Part shown: positions 1-6,359 of the stretch, piece after piece
Numbering within the stretch: position 1 is the first letter of the stretch
Layout: the number at the start of each line of letters is the position of its first letter
Made by a program: the position numbers and the translations under genes
Notes under the pieces: generated by a model
The model's database searches: none
What the model saw: the letters and a program-made list of their open reading frames with translations, nothing else
Told to the model about the DNA's origin: nothing
NCBI GenBank assembly: GCA_021413535.1
Contig: JAIOQF010000063.1
Location: forward strand, 1-6,359
DNA from: Verrucomicrobiota bacterium
Lineage (GTDB): Bacteria > Verrucomicrobiota > Verrucomicrobiia > Verrucomicrobiales > Verrucomicrobiaceae
Length of the DNA stretch: 6,359 nt
Reading direction: 5' to 3'

Positions 1-1683
1 TTTAAAGCCCAGTTTGACGGCGCGAGTCCAAAGGAGTTCAGCCCCAATTGAACTGCCCTGAATATATAATGTGTGGGTTCCGGCTCCGATCAGGCCCGAT
101 CCGGGAAAGGGCTTCCCATCGAGCTGGATTTTTCGCATATCATTCTTTTCCAGCAAAAGGCTGTAATCGGCCGGAATCTTGATGGTGAATTCAATTTTGC
201 CTGTCGGATCCGGCTTTGACAGTTTTTGTCCTGCGACGCGGAGCGGGCCGACGGATAAATAATTGTTGGCCAAGAATTGGTGCGCGCCTGGTGGGAGACC
301 GAAGGCGTTCGACACGGCCACGCAAGTTTGTGTAGTGATGAGTCGGTCGGCGATGTCATCTGGAAGCAGACCGTGGTTCAATCTCGCTTCAGTGAAAGTT
401 TCCATCACATAATAATAAGGGCGCGGTCGATACACAGCCTCGCCTTTCAGGGTCATGATATATTCTCCCGGCTTGGTGAGCCGGAGCGCATCCGCAATCA
501 GTTGTTTCGTCGGCAGAGACTGGTCGATGTTGATGGGACGCTCGCTGATCGTGATAGTCATCAATATGATGCTGAAGTTGGCGAGGACAGGCATGGCTGA
601 TGGCAGTCGCAATTGTGATGCCGTCCATTGCGCGAGAGCGCAGGCAGGTGCGGTGAGCAAAAGCATGACCAGCGGGAGGGTAGGTAGAAAATTCTGCCGG
701 GTGATCACGGGCCAGACCAGAATCAGGGTCGCCAGGACGAATCCTGTGTGCAGCAAGAGGACGGTTCGGCGGAATGATCTTGGGTTCGATCCCCAACTAC
801 GAAACAACATATGTGCGCCGACGACCAGGATGAGAAATGCAACAGCGAGCCATGTCCAGGAGGGTGGACGGGTGTGAACAATGATGTCCGCAGGCAGGAT
901 GTTATGGAGAAAAACACACTGATACAATTGCGCGAGTGCTCCTTGGTGGGTGAAGTAGATGACCAGCATTGAGGGCAAAATTGCCAAGCCTCCGAGGCCA
1001 GATGCCAAGTGCGCCGCGAGTCGGGGGAGATTGCGATTTGCCAAGGTTCCATGCGCGAAGATGAGTGCCAAGCCTGCCGCTCCGACGAGCGACCCGAGCA
1101 GCAATGCGGTTTTCATCGAAATCGAGACGGCGAGTCCAGCAAAGAACCCGGCGGTGAAACTACGCATCAGCGAGGGGCGGCCAGTTAGAAGAATCGCCAG
1201 GGAGACCAACCACAACGGCGCCCAGAGGTTGTCGGAGCGAAACTCAATTGAAGGATAGAAATACCTCGGCAGCGCACCCGCGAGAATCGGGGCCCACAGA
1301 CCAACGCGTTCGGAAAAGAGGCTCCGCCCGAGGCATCGGACCGTCCAGAGCGCGAGAAAACAAAGCGGGATCATGAACAATCTCGACAAGTTGACGATGT
1401 CCGAACGTTCACCTAGCCATCCAATGATGGGTGCCATCAGGATGTGAAACAGCGGAGTGTGGTTGTCGAAGAAATCGCGGTATGCCACCAAGCCCTGTGA
1501 CCATTGCCAAGCCAGTTGCAGATGTTGCGGTTCATCACTATCCACGTGAAGTCGGTAGCAATATAGCAAACGGAGAATGAGCACCGCAATCAGCCCTCCA
1601 GCCGCGACAAGGCGTTCAGACCTAGGACAGTGGGCTGCAGCACAAGTTATTCTGTGGACGGGGTGCAACATTTTCCCGGGCAT
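1..1683 (-). CDS. GT-C (GT39/ArnT-like) membrane glycosyltransferase, C-terminus beyond window
   Basis: Reading the minus strand from ATG 1683 to base 1 gives 561 codons with no stop; I checked every triplet in this frame. The product has about ten hydrophobic segments between residues 24 and 360, then a mostly soluble tail (about 361-561). After the first membrane helix (about 24-44) comes HVDSDEPQH, with the acidic pair D50/E51, followed by GLVAYRDFFDNHTPLFH. This is the hallmark first extracytoplasmic loop of GT-C enzymes, where an Asp/Glu acts in catalysis. Family knowledge: such enzymes transfer sugars from polyprenyl-phosphate donors to lipid or protein acceptors on the outer face of the inner membrane; donor and acceptor cannot be read here. 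ATG 1671 is an equally possible start, and neither has a clear Shine-Dalgarno. The next gene diverges from it. Family call firm; exact substrate unknown. Confidence 0.88.
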   Translation of the reverse strand, partial: MPGKMLHPVHRITCAAAHCPRSERLVAAGGLIAVLILRLLYCYRLHVDSDEPQHLQLAWQWSQGLVAYRDFFDNHTPLFHILMAPIIGWLGERSDIVNLSRLFMIPLCFLALWTVRCLGRSLFSERVGLWAPILAGALPRYFYPSIEFRSDNLWAPLWLVSLAILLTGRPSLMRSFTAGFFAGLAVSISMKTALLLGSLVGAAGLALIFAHGTLANRNLPRLAAHLASGLGGLAILPSMLVIYFTHQGALAQLYQCVFLHNILPADIIVHTRPPSWTWLAVAFLILVVGAHMLFRSWGSNPRSFRRTVLLLHTGFVLATLILVWPVITRQNFLPTLPLVMLLLTAPACALAQWTASQLRLPSAMPVLANFSIILMTITISERPINIDQSLPTKQLIADALRLTKPGEYIMTLKGEAVYRPRPYYYVMETFTEARLNHGLLPDDIADRLITTQTCVAVSNAFGLPPGAHQFLANNYLSVGPLRVAGQKLSKPDPTGKIEFTIKIPADYSLLLEKNDMRKIQLDGKPFPGSGLIGAGTHTLYIQGSSIGAELLWTRAVKLGFK

Positions 1684-1821
1684 TCGATCATGATTTAAGA
1701 AATGATTCAAAGTATCGGCCGCAAGTCTCGATTCGCAAAAAAATCGCAATTACTGCATACTGCCTTCCCTTTAGGACGTAATCCATTCAATTGCCAGTTC
1801 ACAAATGTAGTTCTTACCTCC
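1684..1821. other. Divergent intergenic region
   Basis: This gap of about 138 bases separates the divergent glycosyltransferase and halogenase-like genes, so promoters for both should lie here. I see no convincing -35/-10 pair, operator palindrome or Shine-Dalgarno for either start. TTGCCA at 1791-1796 resembles a -35 box but has no good -10 partner. The halogenase frame stays open upstream to an ATG at 1702, but the predicted extension is basic, not Rossmann-like, and precedes the expected N-terminus, so I treat it as non-coding. Confidence 0.5.
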
Positions 1822-2652
1822 ATGCCTGCTTCTAACACTTACGATGCCATTCTGATCGGTGGCGGCCCCGCCGGCAGTTGTGCCGGAGCCATTCTCGCCG
1901 AATACGGTCACCGGGTTCTGATTCTCGAGCGCGAGAAGTTCCCCCGGTTTCACATTGGCGAGTCGCTCATTCCGTTCACCTATGAGCCGCTCAAACGCAT
2001 CGGGATGATTCCGAAGATGAAGAAGTCGAACTTCGTAAAAAAATATAGTGTCGCCTTTGTTCGGCCCGAAGGGAAAAGCTCCACGCCGTTTTACTTTCAC
2101 ACCCGCTACGACAAGGACACCATCGCCCAGACCTGGCAGGTGCTGCGCTCTGAATTCGATCAGATGATGCTGGACAATGCGCGCGAGAAAGGCGCAGAGG
2201 TGAAGGAAGAAGTGACGGTCACGGAACTGATCCGGGAAAATGGAAAAGTGGTTGGCGTGCAGACCAAAAATAAAGATGGCAGCACTGCGGAGTATCGCGC
2301 GCCGATTACCCTCGACTGCACGGGTAAAGAAGCTTGGAGCGCCACCCGCCAGGGCTGGCGCATGCGTGATCCCTATCTTAACAAAGTCGCGGTCTGGACT
2401 TACTACAAAGGATCGAAGCGTGAACCGGGCATCGACGAAGGTCAGACCATGGTCGCTTATCTTGAGGACAAGGGCTGGTTCTGGCACATCCCGCAGCACA
2501 ACGACATGGTCAGCGTCGGCGTAGTGGCCGAGGGAAAATATCTCACCCGCGGCGGCGTGAAGGATCCGAAAGAAATTTTTCATCGCGAGGTTCAGCAGAA
2601 CAACTGGATCAAGGAGCACCTCAGCGTCGGCGAGAGCACCGGAGTCTGGTGA
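1822..2652 (+). CDS. Flavin-dependent halogenase-like FAD oxidoreductase, truncated
   Basis: The 276-residue product starts with a Rossmann FAD-binding fold: strand YDAILIGGGPAGS (residues 7-19, GxGxxG type), then LERE at 35-38 where the ribose-binding acidic residue sits (E36). FPRFHIGESLIP (40-51) and GWFWHIP (218-224, a WxWxIP motif) are signatures of the tryptophan-halogenase/flavin-dependent halogenase family (PF04820-like). K73 or K74 is a candidate for the catalytic lysine, by position only. Intact relatives are, as I recall, over 400 residues and carry a late GDAxxFxDP box; that is missing because TGA at 2650-2652 ends the frame. A probable C-terminal tail follows out of frame, so the gene is probably a pseudogene. 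ATG 1822 is chosen because the FAD strand begins six residues later; ATG 1702 would add 40 unrelated residues. Whether an intact version would halogenate anything or act as a general oxidoreductase cannot be decided here. Confidence 0.8.
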   Translation: MPASNTYDAILIGGGPAGSCAGAILAEYGHRVLILEREKFPRFHIGESLIPFTYEPLKRIGMIPKMKKSNFVKKYSVAFVRPEGKSSTPFYFHTRYDKDTIAQTWQVLRSEFDQMMLDNAREKGAEVKEEVTVTELIRENGKVVGVQTKNKDGSTAEYRAPITLDCTGKEAWSATRQGWRMRDPYLNKVAVWTYYKGSKREPGIDEGQTMVAYLEDKGWFWHIPQHNDMVSVGVVAEGKYLTRGGVKDPKEIFHREVQQNNWIKEHLSVGESTGVW

Positions 2653-2755
2653 TGTGGGCAAGGACTTCTCGCAATTGTGGGCCTGGGTCCGGGAATTCGT
2701 GCCACTGCCGGATGATCTGCCTTATGGCGAGCCGTTGTCTGAGGCTGCTGTTTAA
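2648..2755 (+). pseudogene. Out-of-frame C-terminal remnant of the halogenase-like gene
   Basis: In the +1 frame relative to the preceding gene, bases 2648-2752 read GDVGKDFSQLWAWV, then REFVPLPDDLPYGEPLSEAAV, then TAA at 2753-2755. No plausible start codon begins it. It looks like real coding sequence. The pattern GDxxKDF...L....EF..LP..L.YG resembles the C-terminal end I recall for Verrucomicrobial members of this halogenase family, so I read it as the same gene's 3' end joined after loss of roughly 100-130 codons. Stop-codon readthrough would not restore it, because the zero frame continues as unrelated residues to another TGA. The family match is from memory and has not been aligned. Confidence 0.6.
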
Positions 2756-2835
2756 ACAACAGCCATTGAGGCTTCTGCTGCTTCTATTTTCAAAAGCCGG
2801 CCTTCTTGTGAGGTTTGCTGCTTGAACCGGCGCGT

Positions 2836-2840
2836 AGAGG
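2836..2840 (+). promoter_or_regulatory. Shine-Dalgarno AGAGG deciding a TTG start for the permease
   Basis: AGAGG lies six bases upstream of TTG 2847. The alternative in-frame ATG at 2865 has no purine-rich site in front of it. This favours the TTG start. The rest of the gap from 2756 holds no clear promoter, Zur-like palindrome or terminator that I can see. Confidence 0.45.
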
Positions 2841-2846
2841 ACGTTA

Positions 2847-3839
2847 TTGGACGCGCTCACTCGCATGACACTTCCTGCACCCAGCGCCCATGGCGATGTC
2901 TTGATGGCCTTTCTAAGCATCTGGCTGGAGGGCGCGCCGTTTATTCTCGTGGGAACGATGATCTCCGGTTTCATCGATGCCTTCCTGCCGGCCAGGATGC
3001 TTGAGCGTGTCCTCCCAAAAAACAAAGTCATGGCGACGCTGGTGTCCGGTTTTCTCGGAATAGTGTTTCCGGTCTGTGAATGTGCCGTAGTGCCGGTCGT
3101 GCGACGGCTAGTGCAAAAGGGATTGCCGATCTCATGTGCGATAACGTATCTGCTGGCCGCGCCGATCATCAACCCAGTGGTCATCATCAGCACATTGACC
3201 GCATTCGGAGAGTTTGGCGGTGCTAATTCCATCGCGGGATTTTCTTGGCCCGCGATGACCATCGCCCGGCTCTCGCTGGGTTATACCATCGCGGTCATCG
3301 TCGGACTGGCCATGTTGCGCCGGAAACCATCTGACATTTTGCGTGCATCGGTCGCTGATGGCATTGAGCAGCGCGCGGAGGACGGTGGTCACGATCACGA
3401 AGCTCCGCTTGGTTTCGATGGAAAGATCACCCGCGCCATGCGCACTTCGATGCGGGACTTTCTTGATACCGGCATGTATTTTACCATCGGCGTGATCATC
3501 ACGGCCTGGTTCGGAACTCAGGTGGATCAGACGAAATTCGCGCAACTGGCCGGCAACGAGTGGGTGGCCACGCCAACATTGATGGGCTTGGCTTACGCGC
3601 TGGCGTTGTGCAGCACATCGGATGCGTTCATCGCAGCGCCGATGGCCGCGTTCTCGCTCAAGGCCAAGCTGGCATTCCTCGTCTTTGGGCCAATGTTCGA
3701 CGTGAAACTTACATTCATGTATCTTTCCGTGTTCCGTCGCAAGTTTGTGCTGGTGCTCGGCGTTTCTCTCTTCGTGCTGATCGGCTTGCTCAGCGGCCCT
3801 TGGTGGAACATGCTTGCGGCCTTGCTGCCATTGAAATAA
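2847..3839 (+). CDS. COG0701/DUF318 (ArsP_1-type) permease, probable metal or metalloid transporter
   Basis: This 330-residue polytopic inner-membrane protein has two halves of about four hydrophobic segments each, separated by a hydrophilic loop at about residues 158-200. The first half has FPVCECAVVPVVRRL with C77 and C79, then PISCAITYLLAAPIINP (94-110), both hallmarks of the UPF0718/DUF318 permease family (PF03773). The second half has the matching CSTSDAFIAAP (255-265) and FGPMFDVKL (280-288). The central loop carries GGHDHE (H182, H184), a possible metal contact. Relatives include the organoarsenical permease ArsP and the B. subtilis YcgR/YraQ type; the actual cargo here is unknown. TTG 2847 is chosen for its Shine-Dalgarno, with ATG 2865 as the alternative. 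The DUF1980 partner starts 15 bases downstream, so the two are almost certainly co-transcribed and probably form one complex. Confidence 0.9.
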   Translation: MDALTRMTLPAPSAHGDVLMAFLSIWLEGAPFILVGTMISGFIDAFLPARMLERVLPKNKVMATLVSGFLGIVFPVCECAVVPVVRRLVQKGLPISCAITYLLAAPIINPVVIISTLTAFGEFGGANSIAGFSWPAMTIARLSLGYTIAVIVGLAMLRRKPSDILRASVADGIEQRAEDGGHDHEAPLGFDGKITRAMRTSMRDFLDTGMYFTIGVIITAWFGTQVDQTKFAQLAGNEWVATPTLMGLAYALALCSTSDAFIAAPMAAFSLKAKLAFLVFGPMFDVKLTFMYLSVFRRKFVLVLGVSLFVLIGLLSGPWWNMLAALLPLK

Positions 3840-3854
3840 AACCGCATTCGTGCC

Positions 3855-4940
3855 ATGAAAACTTCGCGCATCGGCATCCATCTTCTCAGTGTTACGCTCC
3901 TGCTGCTCTGGGGCGGGCTCATGCTTTATTTCTACGCCAGCGGGCGGCTGGTCGATGGTGAATACCTGGCACGCGACGGATGGTTCCGCCCGATGGTGCT
4001 GGTCGCGGGCATCGGCCTTTGTGTTCTAGGCTTGTTCAACCTGGCCACGATGGGTGCGAAGGAAGCGGAATGCTGCGAGCACGATCATGAGCACGATCAT
4101 AAAGTAGGTCAGCAGTCCTCTGCCGAACCCCATGCGCATGGCGACTGCTGCGGCCATGATCATTCTCACGACCACCATGATCATCATGGGCATGATCATG
4201 ACGTGGAGAATGGTCACGCGCACGGCATTCTTGAGGAGAGCGGATCCGTCGGTCGCTTGATCGCGATCATTATTCTGGCCGTTCCAGTGAGCTACGCCGC
4301 GATGCGGTCGCCCGACCGATTCAGCGCCCACACTGCGGTGAACAAGGGGGTCTATGCGCAGAATTACACGGACACTTCGAGCGCCAAGCAGTATTCCCGT
4401 GTGAAGAGTGACGATAAAGTTTCCTCCACAGTCCCCGCTCAGATTCCAGTAAAAGCCGCTGACAGCCTGCCTGAGACCGTTGCGGCAACAAACTCCGCTC
4501 CTGCTGAAGCTGCGCAGCCGAAAAGCCTGGGTGCCTTTACGCTGGCGGATCTGAAAGCGCAGGTGCCACAAAACAAGGAGGGCAGTTTTCTGCTCGAAGT
4601 CCCCGAGATTTACTACACCGCCGGCGACAAGGAAGTGCAGAGCGTTTTGGCGGGTCAGCCGGTCGAAACCACGGCGCAGGTGCTGCCGGAGAAACTCAAC
4701 AACGCGGACGGGAAGCGCCTGCGCATCTTCCGAATGCTCGTGCAGTGCTGCGCGGCTGACGCGCGTCCTTTCTCTATTCCCGTGGAGTTTGAGCACAAGG
4801 CACCTGAATTCAAAGACATGACCTGGGTGAAGGTGAAGGGCACGATGTCCTATAAATCCGAAGGCGGACAAACCATTCCGATTCTGCTGGTGACGTCTAT
4901 GACCGAAAGCGCGGAACCGGACAATAAAATGATTTACTGA
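3855..4940 (+). CDS. DUF1980/TIGR03943 (YcgQ-type) permease partner with His-rich metal-binding segment
   Basis: The 361-residue product has two N-terminal membrane helices (about 7-28 and 46-65), a His/Cys-rich stretch (73-123), a third helix (about 132-150), a low-complexity linker (about 160-225), and a C-terminal domain (about 226-355). That domain contains RMLVQCCAADARPF, with C308, C309 and D312, the CC-AD motif typical of DUF1980. Proteins of this family are encoded next to DUF318 permeases, as in B. subtilis ycgR-ycgQ, and I recall the pair being linked to zinc homeostasis in comparative work; the metal is not shown by this sequence. The C-terminal domain probably lies outside the membrane. 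The gene follows the permease by 15 bases, has no clear Shine-Dalgarno, and ends flush against the convergent TPR gene. Family call firm; function inferred. Confidence 0.88.
   Translation: MKTSRIGIHLLSVTLLLLWGGLMLYFYASGRLVDGEYLARDGWFRPMVLVAGIGLCVLGLFNLATMGAKEAECCEHDHEHDHKVGQQSSAEPHAHGDCCGHDHSHDHHDHHGHDHDVENGHAHGILEESGSVGRLIAIIILAVPVSYAAMRSPDRFSAHTAVNKGVYAQNYTDTSSAKQYSRVKSDDKVSSTVPAQIPVKAADSLPETVAATNSAPAEAAQPKSLGAFTLADLKAQVPQNKEGSFLLEVPEIYYTAGDKEVQSVLAGQPVETTAQVLPEKLNNADGKRLRIFRMLVQCCAADARPFSIPVEFEHKAPEFKDMTWVKVKGTMSYKSEGGQTIPILLVTSMTESAEPDNKMIY
4071..4223 (+). repeat. Low-complexity His/Asp/Cys-rich coding segment
   Basis: Within the DUF1980 gene, residues 73-123 hold 17 histidines in mostly alternating H-x-H spacing (76, 78, 80, 82, 93, 95, 101 to 115, 121, 123) and two CC pairs (73-74, 98-99). 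The DNA is repetitive, with CATGATCAT-like units from CAT/CAC and GAT codons. It probably binds zinc or another divalent metal, acting as a sensor, chaperone or buffer between the second and third membrane helices. Confidence 0.8.
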
Positions 4941-5786
4941 TCAGAGGCGTTTCAGCGCATTCCTCATGCGCTTCCGCAACACTTCCGCCTTTTTGGTTTC
5001 GCCGATAGATTCGAGCACGGAGATGTAATCCGTCATGGTCTGCTCGTAACTGGCTGCCGTGTCTGGAAGGTTCTGCTCAATGATGCGCAGACCCTTTTCA
5101 TAATTTTCCCGCGTGCCGGCGTCATCTTCCAAGGCATAGCAAGTAGTTGCCAGGTTGCACCAGCTCTGGCCCACTTCAGGGTGATCAGGCCCTAAAACAC
5201 TCTGCCGGATTTCGAGAGCCTCGCGGTGCATGTCCTTGGCTTGGCTGGGATGACCCGTGGTGTAATAGAGGCTGCCGAGATTGTTATAGACTGCGGCCAC
5301 ACGTTCGTGGTTCCGGCCAAAAAGGTTTTCCAGGGTCTCCAGCGCAATGAGGTAGTGCTGCTCCGCCAGTGGACGGCGACCCAGGCTCTTGTAAATCATC
5401 GCGAGGTTGTTGTGCAGTTCCACCGCCGCTTCGGATTGAGGCGGGTTCAGGCCTTCGTAGAGGGCGATGGCCCGTTCGTATAACGTGACGGCTTGGTCTT
5501 CCCGATGGTTGAAATCATAGAGCGTGCCGAGTGCGCTGCACAATTTGGCCAGGCGCGCCCCAGACACGCGGGAGTCTTCTGCGATCTGGATGGCTTCGAG
5601 ATAATGGGACTCGGCTTTTTCAAAATCACCTGTCGTGCTGTGAAGTTCGGCGAGTGATTCCAGCGCGGATATTAAGCGCTGCCGGTCGACAGGATTATTT
5701 TTAGCAGTGAGCCGGGCTTCGCGCAGGTTGGCCACCGCGTTATGCATTGCGTCGCCGCTGGCTGAGGATGTGGAGTCCGGTGGCAT
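4941..5786 (-). CDS. TPR-repeat protein, kinesin-light-chain type
   Basis: From ATG 5786 the product is 281 residues. Apart from a Ser/Thr/Pro-rich head (about 1-30) it is all tetratricopeptide repeats. Six units recur with exact 42-residue spacing, equivalent positions falling near residues 41, 83, 125, 167, 209 and 251. Examples are HNNLAMIYKSLG, YNNLGSLYYTTG and WCNLATTCYALE, each followed by an A...Y..AL-type second helix. A 42-residue period with LGPDHPEV-type linkers marks the TPR_10/TPR_12 (kinesin light chain) class, a protein-protein interaction scaffold. There is no signal peptide or membrane helix, so it is probably cytoplasmic. TTG 5831 is an in-frame alternative start with a weak AGG upstream, adding 15 residues. 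It lies just downstream of recO on the same strand and may share its transcript. The partner protein is unknown. Confidence 0.82.
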   Translation of the reverse strand: MPPDSTSSASGDAMHNAVANLREARLTAKNNPVDRQRLISALESLAELHSTTGDFEKAESHYLEAIQIAEDSRVSGARLAKLCSALGTLYDFNHREDQAVTLYERAIALYEGLNPPQSEAAVELHNNLAMIYKSLGRRPLAEQHYLIALETLENLFGRNHERVAAVYNNLGSLYYTTGHPSQAKDMHREALEIRQSVLGPDHPEVGQSWCNLATTCYALEDDAGTRENYEKGLRIIEQNLPDTAASYEQTMTDYISVLESIGETKKAEVLRKRMRNALKRL

Positions 5787-5881
5787 GTTGCTAGTGACGG
5801 AAGTGGAAATCGGGGTGTTCAAACAATCCAAGACTGAGCCTGCTTCAAGTAAATATTACGACTGCGGCACATCTCTCGCGC

Positions 5882-6359
5882 TCAGGATTTGAGCTGTTTT
5901 AGCAACTCCTCGCGCTGGGGCGGCAGGGGACGGTGAAAATAATCATGCAACAGGGCGGCACCACCGGTTCTGGCTGCGCCGAGCCCGAGTTCCCCGCACA
6001 AGCGGTTCTCGAAACGGCTGATGAGTTTCTCTGATGGCTCGTGGGCATCGAGATGATCCAGCGCCAGGTGGAGCAGCTCATACACGCTGCCGAGCGGTGT
6101 TTCGCGCTCCGCCACCATTTCGATCAGTTTGCAGAAATAGGCTGCGGCCAGAACGCGCGCGTAACTGTCGCGCAGGTGCGGACGGAGCCTGGTGAGATGC
6201 GCCTCCTTGAGCGTGTGCAAATCCGATTTGCCTGATTTGATAAAGACGACATCGCAGGTGACGAAGAGATCGAGCCGCCCTGCGAAAGGTGATTTGGGTC
6301 GCAGTGCGCCTTTGGCGACTGTCTTGAAAAGACCGCAGTCCGCCGAGCACCAGTGGACG
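5882..6359 (-). CDS. recO: DNA repair protein RecO, N-terminus beyond window
   Basis: The minus-strand frame is open from the window edge to TGA at 5882-5884 and gives 158 residues. The visible start, CGLFKTVAKGALRPKSPFAGRLDLF, matches the second part of the RecO N-terminal OB-fold (the G..k.vakGarr.kS..aG.L pattern); the helical C-terminal domain follows, with LRPHLRDSYARVLAAAYF and YELLHLALDHLD. RecO binds DNA and SSB and works with RecR to load RecA in gap repair. About 80 N-terminal residues should lie outside the window. The C-terminal half has few cysteines and lacks the CxxC pairs of zinc-finger RecO proteins, a variation also found in other RecO members such as the E. coli protein. 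The TPR gene lies about 95 bases downstream, or 50 if it uses the TTG start. Confidence 0.85.
   Translation of the reverse strand, partial: VHWCSADCGLFKTVAKGALRPKSPFAGRLDLFVTCDVVFIKSGKSDLHTLKEAHLTRLRPHLRDSYARVLAAAYFCKLIEMVAERETPLGSVYELLHLALDHLDAHEPSEKLISRFENRLCGELGLGAARTGGAALLHDYFHRPLPPQREELLKQLKS

Noticed and set aside
90..1052. Three minus-strand and several plus-strand short reading frames in the left third
   Set aside because: They lie in other frames over the 561-codon glycosyltransferase frame, give low-complexity Arg/Ser/His-rich products with no recognisable domain, and are shadows.
2650..2652. TGA as a recoded codon (selenocysteine or readthrough)
   Set aside because: The zero frame after TGA gives unrelated residues and another TGA about 20 codons on. 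The sensible tail is in the +1 frame, and no SECIS-like hairpin is evident.
1771..2661. A 296-codon minus-strand frame opposite the halogenase-like gene
   Set aside because: Its product has no recognisable motif, while the plus strand carries clear FAD and halogenase signatures; this is an antisense shadow.
2756..2846. Possible terminator or Zur box around AAGCCGGCCTT (2794-2804) and the two TGCTGCTT copies
   Set aside because: The palindrome is too short and has no T-run after it, the repeats are only 8 bases and 40 apart, and no Zur-like palindrome is present.
4080..4200. Cluster of TGATCA/CATGATCAT units as a regulatory or methylation site array
   Set aside because: Fully explained by consecutive His and Asp codons in the His-rich coding segment.
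4026..4871. A 281-codon minus-strand frame opposite the DUF1980 gene
   Set aside because: Its Met/Val/Ile-rich run is the antisense of the His/Asp codons; no independent domain or start signal.

Overview
This window looks like part of a bacterial chromosome of moderate GC content. I would guess the PVC superphylum, probably Verrucomicrobiota. The basis is protein style only: a GT-C glycosyltransferase of a type I associate with that group, a flavin-dependent halogenase-like protein with its particular motifs, and Shine-Dalgarno sites that are mostly absent or weak. There is no rRNA or other firm taxonomic marker. I see no tRNA, rRNA, CRISPR array or insertion sequence.

Layout. (1) Positions 1-1683, minus strand: one unbroken 561-codon reading frame for a polytopic GT-C (GT39/ArnT-like) glycosyltransferase, whose 3' end lies beyond the window. 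(2) Positions 1684-1821: a divergent intergenic gap. (3) Positions 1822-2755, plus strand: a flavin-dependent halogenase-like gene that appears broken. The N-terminal 276 codons are well preserved and end in a TGA. What looks like the C-terminal tail of the same protein follows immediately in the +1 frame. The stretch normally between them, including the late FAD-binding box, is absent. (4) Positions 2847-4940, plus strand: a compact two-gene operon encoding a COG0701/DUF318 (ArsP_1-type) permease and its usual partner, a DUF1980/TIGR03943 membrane protein carrying a long His/Cys-rich segment. The two proteins probably form one system that handles a metal or metalloid. (5) Positions 4941-6359, minus strand: recO (5' end outside the window), then a TPR protein built of six exact 42-residue repeats. 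The TPR gene converges on the DUF1980 gene, and the two stop codons abut with no intervening base.

Working together: the permease and DUF1980 genes are the only clear functional pair. Both carry candidate metal-binding residues (CxC and HxH in the permease; 17 His and two CC pairs plus a CC-AD motif in the partner). The glycosyltransferase, halogenase remnant, recO and TPR genes have no evident link to it or to each other, apart from recO and the TPR gene being co-directional and close. I found no convincing wholly new system. The observations most worth checking are the halogenase deletion and the metal-binding segment of the permease partner.
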